Made by a program: the position numbers and the translations under genes
In this document: positions 6,595 to 13,144 of the stretch, one piece after another
How positions within the stretch are numbered: position 1 is the first letter of the stretch
Layout: each line of letters opens with the position of its first letter
Notes under the pieces: generated by a model
Seen by the model: the letters and a program-made list of their open reading frames with translations, nothing else
What the model was told of the DNA's origin: nothing
Database searches by the model: none
Assembly: GCA_004525355.1 (NCBI GenBank)
Contig: SPCK01000024.1
Coordinates: 1 to 13,144 of the forward strand
Direction: 5' to 3'
DNA: 13,144 nucleotides
Source of the DNA: Spirochaetales bacterium
Lineage (GTDB): Bacteria > Spirochaetota > Spirochaetia > Treponematales > UBA12059

Positions 6595-7338
6595 TCATTC
6601 CTTCCATTTGATATGGAAGGAAACAGGCGTGTCCAAGGTCAGGGCATCCAGAACGGCAACCGTGAACTGCGCGGACGTATAGGATCCGACAGCATGGGGT
6701 ATGGCGATTCCCTCGTTCTCTAGTATCGGCCCGGGCAGGGAAATGGACAATGAAAAAACGGCGGCATCGAGCGCTTCTATAGCCGTTTTGCCGAGCAGGG
6801 CAGCAAGCATGGAACGATATTCCGCCCTTGTAACCGGATTGTCGTAGAGAGCGGGTGGTTGGAGCGCTTCCAGAAGGTCCCTGTCCATGCCCGGGAAGAG
6901 ATTCGCCAGGATGGATGCGTTCTGTCGGGTCACGTTGATATCGAGTGAAGCCCAACTGGCGCCCCTGGTCAATACGAACAATCCTGCGGCCGCGAGACCC
7001 GATGACGTGACGAAGGCATCGAGCTCGTTTACCGAGAAGGAGCCACGATATGCCGATGCCCGGGGCGATGTCGACTCGATCACGGTCAGACCTTTTGCCT
7101 TGGCTCCGGCGGCAACGGATGCCGGGTCGAAGAGCGGCATTCCGGCGGGAGCGCGAGCGGAGGATGAGAAGGACCTGAGCTTGGCTTCCACTGCAGGCGG
7201 AATCTCGAACGATAATGCCAGCACGGCTGATCGGTTCGCGCGCAGCGTCAGATCCGCCGCTGTCGAGCATGAGGCGAGCGCGGCAGCGGCCACGGCGAAA
7301 GCGACCGGGACCAGTACCCGGCGGAGAGATCGATCCAT
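6595..7338 (-). CDS. Predicted lipoprotein of unknown function
   Basis: A 247-residue protein I do not assign to a family. The N-terminus is a classic lipoprotein signal: two charged patches (Arg3, Arg6-Arg7), a hydrophobic stretch (8-22) and the lipobox LASC with Cys24 as the lipidated residue. It should therefore be anchored to a membrane facing the periplasm. The mature part is rich in Ala, Ser and Leu, with no repeats and no further membrane helix. The start at 7338 is preferred over an upstream ATG at 7371 because AAAGGA (7345-7350) lies 6 nt before it and the longer form would bury the signal peptide. It is divergent from the acyl-CoA synthetase gene and lies 183 nt upstream of the phosphatase operon on the same strand, so co-transcription is possible but unproven. 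Surface or periplasmic location is inferred from the lipobox only. Confidence 0.82.
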   Translation of the reverse strand: MDRSLRRVLVPVAFAVAAAALASCSTAADLTLRANRSAVLALSFEIPPAVEAKLRSFSSSARAPAGMPLFDPASVAAGAKAKGLTVIESTSPRASAYRGSFSVNELDAFVTSSGLAAAGLFVLTRGASWASLDINVTRQNASILANLFPGMDRDLLEALQPPALYDNPVTRAEYRSMLAALLGKTAIEALDAAVFSLSISLPGPILENEGIAIPHAVGSYTSAQFTVAVLDALTLDTPVSFHIKWKE

Positions 7339-7504
7339 GAAGTATCCTTTCTGGTTGTACTGACACGGCAATGTATCGTATATCTATGGAAACGAACAAT
7401 GGCTTTGACGAACGGTTACTTTGGATCGACACTTTATGTAACCGGAAGCCGTCGACCAAAATACTGAGTCGACCCGACATGACGCCTGCAAGAAGGAGAA
7501 CAAA
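7339..7504. promoter_or_regulatory. Divergent control region, lipoprotein / acyl-CoA synthetase
   Basis: These 166 bases must hold both divergent promoters, but no hexamer pair is convincing. A TTGACG (7405-7410) on the plus strand lacks a well-spaced -10. Two copies of GTCGAC (7451-7456 and 7468-7473), 11 nt apart, could form an operator. Strong ribosome-binding sites lie at both edges: AAAGGA at 7345-7350 (minus) and AGAAGGAG at 7491-7498 (plus). Confidence 0.4.
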
Positions 7505-9214
7505 ATGAGCAATGGCCATCCCTGGGATTTTCTATCGGAGTACAAAGGCCGGTATTTCAAGGGCGAGTGGCCGACATTGCCCGAATTGTTCAGGATCACC
7601 GTTTCGCGTTATCCAGAGCGGCCCTGCTTCACGGTATATGACCCCGACCGCATTACGTTGACCTACGCGCAAGCCTTGGCCAGGATAGAGAAACTTGCCG
7701 CCTTCCTGACCGTCCAAGGCTATCGACGTGGCGACGCCATCGCGGTCAGTGGCAAGAATTCGCCCGAGTGGGCAGTCGCGTATATGGCGGTCATGTTCGC
7801 CGGCGCGACGGTCGTTCCCATAGATTACCAGATCAGCAATCCAGAGATCGAGAACATCATTCGGGCCTCCGACACCAAGGCTCTGTTCATAGACGAGGAA
7901 AAGTACGACGACTTGGATCCTGCGCGGCTCGGGCTCAAGTCGCGGTGGTCGCTTTCCCGGCGCAAGCCCGATTACGTCTATGACTTGGAGGCTGGTGGGA
8001 CGCTCCCTGAATTCGAACCCGCGGTGGAAAAAGACCTGGCGGCCATTCTGTTTACCAGCGGCACGACCGGAGTACCCAAGGGGGTAATGCTGACCCATGC
8101 CAACTTCGTGGCAGATTGTCTTCTGGCGCAGGCCAATTTGGGTATCTACCATACCGACATTTTCTACGCTCTCCTGCCCATCCATCATTCGTATACCATG
8201 CTGGCGGTATTCATTGAGGCAATTTCCGTGGGCGCAGAGCTGGTGTTCGGTCAGCGCATGGTCACCTCGGCCATTCTCAAGGACCTCAAGGAAGCTCGTG
8301 TCACCATGTTCCTTGGCGTACCCCTGCTGTTCAACAAAGTTCTGGCGGGTATCATGAAGGGCATCAGGGCCAAAGGACCGCTGGTCAGCGGGTTGCTGGG
8401 CTTCATGATGGCACTCTCGGGCTTGATAAAGAAGGCGTTCAAGGTCAATCCGGGCAAGAAGCTTTTCGGTACGGTGCTTGATAAGGCGAGCCTTCGGACG
8501 ATACGCATTTGCATCTCGGGAGGCGGACCCCTGGCGCCGAGCGTGTTCCGTAAATACAACCAGCTGGGCATCGATTTCGTGCAAGGCTACGGCCTGACCG
8601 AGACGAGTCCCATTCTTACCCTCAATCCCACCGAGGCTTACCGGGAGACGAGCGTCGGCAAGCTCATCCCGGGTGTGCAGATGCGCATCCTCGACCCGGA
8701 CCAGGAAGGCCGCGGCGAGATTGCCGTGAAGGGACCCATGGTCATGAGCGGCTACTACAAGAATCCCGAGGCCACCGCCGAAGTGTTCACACAAGACGGA
8801 TGGTTCAGGACCGGTGACGTGGGTTATCTGGACAAGGACGACTATGTGTACCTGACCGGTCGAGCCAAGAACCTGATAGTCACCGAGGGCGGCAAGAACG
8901 TGTATCCCGAGGAGATAGAGAACCGCTTCCAGCTGTTCAATGAGGTGGAGCAGGTGCTTATCCGGGGCTACATACTGGACCGGAAAGAACGGTCGGAAGG
9001 CATCGAGGCCCTGATCTACCCGAACAAGGAGTGGTTCGAGCAGGCGGCCTCGGGTGTGGGGTTCGACCAAGTTGAAGAACGGATACGGCACGTCGTAGAC
9101 GAAGTGAACGCTGCCATGCTGCCGTATCAACGCATCGGCAAGATAACCGTACTGGAAGAACCGCTGGAGATGACGACGACCAAGAAAGTAAAGCGCTTCT
9201 CCCTGAAGACCTGA
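7505..9214 (+). CDS. AMP-forming long-chain acyl-CoA synthetase
   Basis: A 569-residue adenylate-forming enzyme that would activate a fatty acid with ATP to an acyl-AMP and transfer it to CoA. Motifs in order are the P-loop FTSGTTGVPKG (183-193), a helix-rich hydrophobic substrate region (about 220-310), SGGGPL (338-343), GYGLTET (361-367), the ribose-binding TGDVG with Asp438, and the hinge TGRAKN with Arg453. A C-terminal TTTKKVKR (557-564) is where the adenylation Lys belongs (probably Lys561); the family's usual GK is KK here. Length and motifs fit the FadD-like long-chain group, but the chain length and partner cannot be read from sequence. It could equally feed acyl chains to an acyl carrier or to lipid remodelling. 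No signal peptide is present. The ATG at 7505 has AGAAGGAG ending 6 nt upstream. It is monocistronic and convergent with the cyclase gene. Confidence 0.93.
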   Translation: MSNGHPWDFLSEYKGRYFKGEWPTLPELFRITVSRYPERPCFTVYDPDRITLTYAQALARIEKLAAFLTVQGYRRGDAIAVSGKNSPEWAVAYMAVMFAGATVVPIDYQISNPEIENIIRASDTKALFIDEEKYDDLDPARLGLKSRWSLSRRKPDYVYDLEAGGTLPEFEPAVEKDLAAILFTSGTTGVPKGVMLTHANFVADCLLAQANLGIYHTDIFYALLPIHHSYTMLAVFIEAISVGAELVFGQRMVTSAILKDLKEARVTMFLGVPLLFNKVLAGIMKGIRAKGPLVSGLLGFMMALSGLIKKAFKVNPGKKLFGTVLDKASLRTIRICISGGGPLAPSVFRKYNQLGIDFVQGYGLTETSPILTLNPTEAYRETSVGKLIPGVQMRILDPDQEGRGEIAVKGPMVMSGYYKNPEATAEVFTQDGWFRTGDVGYLDKDDYVYLTGRAKNLIVTEGGKNVYPEEIENRFQLFNEVEQVLIRGYILDRKERSEGIEALIYPNKEWFEQAASGVGFDQVEERIRHVVDEVNAAMLPYQRIGKITVLEEPLEMTTTKKVKRFSLKT

Positions 9215-9220
9215 GTCCCG

Positions 9221-9264
9221 ATCCCGGGGCGGCGATTCTACGTCGGCAGGAGTCGCCTCGGGAT
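9221..9264. terminator. Long hairpin between convergent genes
   Basis: Outer arms ATCCCG (9221-9226) and CGGGAT (9259-9264) are perfect complements. Inner arms GGCGATTC (9231-9238) and GAGTCGCC (9250-9257) pair with one G-T wobble, leaving an 11-nt loop. A pyrimidine-rich stretch follows on the plus strand. The hairpin starts 6 nt after the acyl-CoA synthetase stop and ends just before the cyclase stop. It is most likely that gene's terminator; on the minus strand no T-run follows. Confidence 0.55.
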
Positions 9265-9265
9265 G

Positions 9266-10534
9266 TTACTTCTTTCCATAGACGGCCTGCGGTTGGGTCC
9301 TTCCGCGGAATAGGACCTCTCCCATGGCTTGCAGCGAACTCTGGCGCTCAAGGGAGAGTTGCTTGAAGGCGGGCGCGGATACCAGGAGTTCCTGCTTGAA
9401 CTCCCGGCAGAGGGAATCCAGTCGGGCGGCCATATTGACGGCTTCGCCCACCACGGCCACTCTGGCTGAACCGCTCGCGGCGGTCAGTTCGCCCGCGGCT
9501 ACCTTGCCGGCGTGTATACCGATACCGATATGCCGTATCGGGGGCAGCCGGTTCTCGGCGAGATCCTCCTGCAAGTATACAAACTCCTTGAGGAAATCAT
9601 GGGCGCAGTCGACGGCGGCGTCGCACTTGCCCTCGTCACCCATCAGGCCGAAGACCGCGATAACCGTATCGCCGACGAACTGCTCGACCACACCGCGGTT
9701 TCGCCGGATCACGAGATCCCACAGGGCGTAATAGCGGTTGAGCAGCGCCATCGTGCCGGATGGACCTACCTTTTCGGCGATGGGCGTGAAATTCCACAGG
9801 TCAGCGTAAAGTATCGCCACATCCCTGGTTTCGCCCTTGCCCAGAATGGCTCGGGTAGACGTATCCGGTGCGGGCGGCTCGATGACCGCGTAGACGGCGT
9901 CGAGGCGCGATTTCAAGGAAATCTGCTTTATCTTGTCCGAGACCTGGAAAAGACCGAACATGAACGCCCCGAACATGAAGAAGATATGCTGGGAGGTCAT
10001 GGCGAACCGGACGAAGCCGGGCACGAAATTGCGCAGGGCCAAGGCTTCTATCAAGCCGGCATACCCGAGTTCTCCCGCCTCGTAGGACTTGGCACTGCCA
10101 AGGCGAAGGTCAAGGTAGAAATAGAAGAAGATGAATGTGAAAACCGTTCCCAGTGTCAGGAAGGTTTCCGCGATGCGTTTGGGCCATTTGCGCTTGAACA
10201 GTAGCCCCAAGGCCTGGATGCCGCCCAGATAGAAAGCGGTAGCCCAGAGAAAGAAGCTGGCCATATCCATTGACTGGACCGGCCTGGACAGTAGTTCCAT
10301 CGCGCTGTAGCCGAACGGCGTCATGAAGGAGAACAGGAAACGCGCCAGCGGTCTGTGCCCGAATCTGGCCAGGAGGCCGATCTGGAGGAGCAGGAAGCCG
10401 GTGAGCGACATGAGCGCGGCAGTTCCCGGTCGTATGATCGACGGCGAAGAGAACAGTATGATGATGTAGAAAAGCACGAACTGGCTAGAGTAGAGGAAAA
10501 ATTCCTCAAGATATCGTCTGGGAAGGAATCTCAT
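9266..10534 (-). CDS. Membrane-anchored class III nucleotidyl cyclase
   Basis: A 422-residue protein with about six N-terminal membrane helices (12-33, 39-56, about 62-80, 92-113, 122-141, 179-197), a short linker and a class III cyclase domain (about 236-420). Metal ligands are Asp245 in YADLWNFT and Asp289 in FVGDTVIAVFG. The transition-state pair Asn367 and Arg371 is present in VNMAARL. The purine-selecting positions are not canonical: the expected adenylate-cyclase Lys is Gln285, and the partner Asp (or Thr in many bacterial enzymes) is Ala360. Guanylate cyclases carry Glu and Cys there, so the product cannot be called; cAMP remains most likely. An open frame extends to 10711, but I chose the ATG at 10534. 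AGGGG lies 5 nt upstream (10540-10544), a promoter at 10566-10594 lies inside the longer frame, and the first helix then begins near residue 12. It is convergent with the acyl-CoA synthetase gene. Confidence 0.88.
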   Translation of the reverse strand: MRFLPRRYLEEFFLYSSQFVLFYIIILFSSPSIIRPGTAALMSLTGFLLLQIGLLARFGHRPLARFLFSFMTPFGYSAMELLSRPVQSMDMASFFLWATAFYLGGIQALGLLFKRKWPKRIAETFLTLGTVFTFIFFYFYLDLRLGSAKSYEAGELGYAGLIEALALRNFVPGFVRFAMTSQHIFFMFGAFMFGLFQVSDKIKQISLKSRLDAVYAVIEPPAPDTSTRAILGKGETRDVAILYADLWNFTPIAEKVGPSGTMALLNRYYALWDLVIRRNRGVVEQFVGDTVIAVFGLMGDEGKCDAAVDCAHDFLKEFVYLQEDLAENRLPPIRHIGIGIHAGKVAAGELTAASGSARVAVVGEAVNMAARLDSLCREFKQELLVSAPAFKQLSLERQSSLQAMGEVLFRGRTQPQAVYGKK

Positions 10535-10565
10535 TGACGCCCCTGCGGATGGACGGTGATGAGCT

Positions 10566-10594
10566 ATCATACTCCAATACGCCTTGGATGCAAA
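10566..10594 (-). promoter_or_regulatory. Sigma70-type promoter of the cyclase gene
   Basis: On the minus strand TTTGCA (10589-10594) and TATGAT (10566-10571) are 17 nt apart, with 4/6 and 5/6 matches to consensus. The implied transcription start near 10559 leaves a leader of about 25 nt before the ATG at 10534. This fits the short start and makes the cyclase independent of the envelope operon upstream. Confidence 0.5.
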
Positions 10595-10650
10595 CCCTGA
10601 TCGCCGGCCTTGGAAACCTTCTTTACCCGGCCCGCGTATCATGGCCTGAA

Positions 10651-10687
10651 AGGCTGTTGAAATAGTCGCTTGCCATCCCAACAGCCT
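10651..10687 (-). terminator. Inverted repeat, possible terminator of the envelope operon
   Basis: Arms AGGCTGTTG (10651-10659) and CAACAGCCT (10679-10687) are perfect 9-bp complements around a 19-nt loop. On the minus strand only three T follow, so termination would be weak. It lies about 60 nt past the stop of the beta-barrel gene and upstream of the cyclase promoter. Confidence 0.4.
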
Positions 10688-10745
10688 CCGCCATGCCCGT
10701 ATCCCCAGCAATCGGCCCCGCCAGTGCGGCGCTACTGCGACACTG

Positions 10746-11978
10746 CTAGAACGAGGCTTTTGTTGAAAGGGATATGGCTGGGATGAAAGGGTCCCAAACG
10801 GTATCGAGTCCAGTCATCATTGTCCCTCCGAATTCGCTCGACCCGCTTCCGGAAAAATACGTGGCCGTGATCATCAGTTCGAGCGACGACATGGGAGACC
10901 AGGATGCCTCGGCGATCCATGCGGCGGACGCGTCAAAAATATTCAGGAGAACGCCAATCCCCGCCTTCCATCGGTCGTCTACCGCTTTTTCCGTCATCCC
11001 GAAAAGGTAGGCTTTTCCCAGGGTTGTGCGGTTTCCCGCTATTATGCCCAATCGGTCGTAGGCAGCCACGTCTTCTGATCCGTCGCCCAACCAGGCGGCT
11101 TCCGCTCTCAGCGTCGTTTCGATGAACGATATGAGGTACGAGAATCCGGCGCACGCGTCTACGTCCGTCGCGAGATCGAAGCGGCTGTTTCCACTATCGT
11201 ACTTTGACGGCAATCGCACCGCGATTTCTGTGTACAGCGTAAACGCTCCGAGGAACCCTGAAGCGTCCATGCCCGCTCGCCATTCAGGCTCGGTATCCGC
11301 GCTCATGAGCGATCGCAATATGGAAAGAGACAAATCGATACTATCGGACCGGGTCAACAACCGTGCCCCGAAAGGCTCTTTTCCCGGATCGATCTCCCCG
11401 ATGGATGGGACGGGAGACCGCAGGCGAGGTTCGGCGAGTGCGTATGCCTCAAGTGAAATGGCATGCGGGAAGGCGATGGAAGCGATGGCACCGAGCCGGC
11501 CTTCCATCGTTTCATCCTCGGAGCCCGGGAATATCGGCCTGGTCGTCCTGGCTACCGGGTTGAATACGTACCCGGATCCCCATGATACCGGGATAAGACC
11601 GATCTTGGCATCAAGCACGGAATACGAGAATTTTGCGTATGCTTGATCAAGCGCAGTTTTCCTGTGAAGGTCGAACCCTGGCGGCAGGGTATCCACGGCA
11701 GGAATTTCGGCAAGGCCGGCGTCAAATGCCATTGCCTCTGGTGACGCGATTCCGTATCCCCAGGAAACGGACCCTTCGGCGCGGAATCCCGGTCCAGTAT
11801 CAGGGGTATATTCCATGCCCAAGCTTGTTTTGGAGCTGAAACCCGTCCCGTAGTTCCCGTCCAGCGTCATTGCGGCGGCGACGCTCTCGCTCCCGAAGAA
11901 TTCCCAGGCACCGGTCTGGGCGAACGCGCCGGCGATGGTGAAGAATGGAAGTATGATGAAAAGCGATAATCGTTTCAT
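10746..11978 (-). CDS. Predicted outer-membrane beta-barrel protein
   Basis: A 410-residue exported protein. The signal peptide is clear: Lys2-Arg3, a hydrophobic core (4-17) and an AFA cleavage site after residue 20. The mature part alternates short hydrophobic and polar stretches rich in Gly, Ser, Tyr and Trp, has no hydrophobic helix, and ends in Phe410, the usual C-terminal signature of an outer-membrane barrel. A segment near residues 112-150 (AYAKFSYSVL, then a Gly-Leu-Ile-Pro-Val-Ser-Trp-Gly run and FNP) resembles barrels that accompany LolA-like and RND/MMPL proteins. I cannot name the family. The start at 11978 has AGG 6 nt upstream in a site that overlaps the stop of the LolA-like gene 8 nt away, so translation is coupled. 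The operon context suggests it is the outer-membrane end of an export route. Function is inferred from context only. Confidence 0.75.
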   Translation of the reverse strand: MKRLSLFIILPFFTIAGAFAQTGAWEFFGSESVAAAMTLDGNYGTGFSSKTSLGMEYTPDTGPGFRAEGSVSWGYGIASPEAMAFDAGLAEIPAVDTLPPGFDLHRKTALDQAYAKFSYSVLDAKIGLIPVSWGSGYVFNPVARTTRPIFPGSEDETMEGRLGAIASIAFPHAISLEAYALAEPRLRSPVPSIGEIDPGKEPFGARLLTRSDSIDLSLSILRSLMSADTEPEWRAGMDASGFLGAFTLYTEIAVRLPSKYDSGNSRFDLATDVDACAGFSYLISFIETTLRAEAAWLGDGSEDVAAYDRLGIIAGNRTTLGKAYLFGMTEKAVDDRWKAGIGVLLNIFDASAAWIAEASWSPMSSLELMITATYFSGSGSSEFGGTMMTGLDTVWDPFIPAISLSTKASF

Positions 11979-11986
11979 GAATCACC

Positions 11987-12790
11987 TCACTTGTCGAATC
12001 GGGTCGGGTCGAAAAGCCGATCTTCCAGCCTGATGTCGAATGCCGCTTCCAGGAGCCGTACCATGGTCCTTGATCCGGTTTTGGTATTGCGCATCTCCAT
12101 GACGGAAGCGCGCAGCCTTCCGGAATAGTCCCTGTAGTCGGAGAAAGTGAGTTCCTTCCAGAATCCGCCTTCCTTGACCGACGAAAAAGCGATCCTCATC
12201 GGTCGCTCAAGCTTCTTGGAGACCGTCATGAGAATCGCGTCATAGACGGTGTCAGCGTTTTTGGCCTTTCCGGAGAGTACCCACGTTTCGTCGGTTTCCC
12301 CGGTCAGATCGAAGTCGAAGTCGTTCGCCCACGTGCCTGCGCCGAGGTCTTCATAGGAGAAATCTCCGCCAACGCCTTGAACTGAACCCGATCGAGATGA
12401 ACCGGCGATCTTTCGGATTCTCCCAGTGGATGGAAAGAACACCCAACTATTGTTTCCGCTCGAGAGGATGCGCAGGCCGCGGATCGTCCTGGGTTCCGCG
12501 AAGCTCGCGAGCGAGTCGCCGTTGGCGCGTTCGTAGCTGTCGATCACGAATACGCGGCGCTCGCCGCCGTCGGCGGGATGGATGCTCATCTCGAATCGCA
12601 TGCGGGATGATGTCGTCGCCTCAAGTTGGTCAATACGCCTCGCGATAGCCTGGCCTCGTTCATCCGCGAAAGAGGCCGCCGTTGCCACCACGAGCAGGAC
12701 GGCCAAAAAAACGAGCCGCGGAACGTTCAACGCACACCTGGTGGTGCAGAGCAGCTTTTTACGACTATCGATACGTTTCGTATTCATCAT
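11987..12790 (-). CDS. LolA-like periplasmic outer-membrane lipoprotein-sorting protein
   Basis: A 267-residue exported protein of the LolA-like outer-membrane lipoprotein-sorting family (the PF17131 type, which I believe includes treponemal TP0789). The signal peptide has a long basic N-region, a hydrophobic core at 26-41 and probable cleavage after Ala42. Family hallmarks are the VFFPSTGRIRKIAGSSR stretch (117-133), the GGDFSYEDL segment (141-149) and the C-terminal LFDPTRF (259-265). Such proteins have a half-barrel fold that holds acyl chains in the periplasm. The gene overlaps the transporter stop by 4 nt (ATGA). Two ATG codons follow one another at 12790 and 12787; GGAGG lies 4 and 7 nt before them, so the second may be the true start, shortening the protein by one residue. 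Its partners would be the RND/MMPL pump upstream and the barrel downstream. The cargo, lipoprotein or free lipid, is not known. Confidence 0.88.
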   Translation of the reverse strand: MMNTKRIDSRKKLLCTTRCALNVPRLVFLAVLLVVATAASFADERGQAIARRIDQLEATTSSRMRFEMSIHPADGGERRVFVIDSYERANGDSLASFAEPRTIRGLRILSSGNNSWVFFPSTGRIRKIAGSSRSGSVQGVGGDFSYEDLGAGTWANDFDFDLTGETDETWVLSGKAKNADTVYDAILMTVSKKLERPMRIAFSSVKEGGFWKELTFSDYRDYSGRLRASVMEMRNTKTGSRTMVRLLEAAFDIRLEDRLFDPTRFDK

Positions 12791-13144
12791 GATACCTCCT
12801 CGAGTACATCTTGTTCCTTCTCGGAACGGCGGTTTGTTTTGGTCCCAAGGGAAAGGAGGGCCGGGAGCAGCGTGAACGTCGGGATGACGCAGAGAACGAT
12901 GCCCAATGAAAGAATTACGCCCAAGTCCATGATCGCCTTGAAGCTCGCGACGAGGGCAAGGGATCCAAAGCCGATGAACGTCGTGAGGGCAGATAGACTG
13001 ATTGCCTTCGATGAATCGGCAAATGCCGCCTTGATACGTTCGCTCCCGCGCAATCCCTTCTCGCGCTGCCAGCTCGTCGCGGCATGGACGCCGTAGTCGA
13101 TTCCCATTCCCATGATCAGCGGCAGGACCAGGATGCTCACGATA
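12787..13144 (-). CDS. RND/MMPL-family transporter, C-terminal part (truncated by the window edge)
   Basis: The frame is open to the right edge, so only the last 118 or so codons are seen. Three membrane helices are visible, starting with the family hallmark GIDYGVH in the first, whose Asp lies in the proton-relay region. A short amphipathic loop (QREKGLRGSERIKAAF) follows, then ALTTFIGFGSLAL and a final hydrophobic helix ending in LLPALLSL. The C-terminal tail is charged. These features match the second membrane half of the exporters of the RND superfamily often labelled MMPL or hydrophobe exporters. Its stop overlaps the start of the LolA-like gene. It likely feeds lipid or lipoprotein from the inner membrane to that carrier; related treponemal genes have the same order. 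Confidence 0.85.
   Translation of the reverse strand, partial: IVSILVLPLIMGMGIDYGVHAATSWQREKGLRGSERIKAAFADSSKAISLSALTTFIGFGSLALVASFKAIMDLGVILSLGIVLCVIPTFTLLPALLSLGTKTNRRSEKEQDVLEEVS

Noticed and set aside
6412..6723. A 103-codon plus-strand open frame across the palindrome and the end of the lipoprotein gene.
   Set aside because: No ribosome-binding site, and half of it is antisense to the lipoprotein coding sequence.
6548..7519. A 323-codon minus-strand open frame overlapping the lipoprotein gene in another frame.
   Set aside because: The overlapping frame with ribosome-binding site, signal peptide and lipobox is the better gene; this frame is Arg-rich and lacks motifs.
7532..9130. A 532-codon open frame antisense to the acyl-CoA synthetase gene.
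   Set aside because: The sense strand encodes a full set of acyl-CoA synthetase motifs; the antisense frame has no recognisable domain and follows from GC-rich codon use.
10535..10711. An upstream extension of the cyclase frame from an ATG at 10711 (59 extra residues).
   Set aside because: The added residues look non-coding, and a promoter at 10566-10594 lies inside them; the ATG at 10534 has a ribosome-binding site and starts just before the first membrane helix.
11122..11646. A 174-codon plus-strand open frame inside the beta-barrel gene.
   Set aside because: Antisense shadow of a gene with a signal peptide and C-terminal Phe; no start signal or domain.

Overview
The window reads as chromosomal DNA of a moderately GC-rich diderm bacterium. 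I favour a spirochaete (Spirochaetota), by inference only. The grounds are an elongation factor G with a very short N-terminus, a LolA-like/RND-MMPL/beta-barrel gene trio of the kind known from treponemes, and SpoIIE/STAS signalling genes next to a lipoprotein with a clean lipobox. There are no mobile elements, CRISPR arrays, tRNAs or rRNAs. Ten complete genes, two edge-truncated genes and several regulatory sites account for most of the sequence.

Layout. 1-650 (minus) is the N-terminal third of an EF-G gene. It is divergent from a monocistronic dihydroorotate dehydrogenase-like gene (1066-2043, plus), which has a good sigma70-type promoter and its own terminator. From 6411 down to 2056 (minus) lies a tightly packed four-gene operon: two membrane SpoIIE-type PP2C phosphatases, a STAS anti-anti-sigma protein and an RsbW-like HATPase. 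Together they form a complete partner-switching cascade, but no sigma factor lies beside it. Upstream on the same strand is an unrecognised lipoprotein (7338-6595), divergent from an AMP-forming acyl-CoA synthetase (7505-9214, plus). A hairpin at 9221-9264 separates that gene from a convergent membrane-anchored class III nucleotidyl cyclase (10534-9266, minus) with its own promoter. The right end (13144-10746, minus) is an envelope export operon: the C-terminus of an RND/MMPL transporter, a LolA-like periplasmic carrier and a predicted outer-membrane beta-barrel.

How the genes may work together. In the partner-switching operon, the two phosphatases would sense different inputs, one through a 9-helix membrane domain plus a GAF-like domain and one through two helices plus a cytosolic sensor region. 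Both would dephosphorylate the STAS protein at Ser56, and the HATPase would rephosphorylate or sequester it. The HATPase lacks a recognisable DxG (G1) ATP-lid motif, so its activity and its final target are open. The trio at the right end looks like an inner-membrane to outer-membrane route for lipids or lipoproteins. The cyclase has the metal and transition-state residues of a class III enzyme but unusual purine-selecting residues.

I found no clearly new system. The best leads are the atypical HATPase in a two-phosphatase cascade, a perfect 20-bp palindrome in the leader of that operon, and the Gln/Ala purine-selecting pair of the cyclase.
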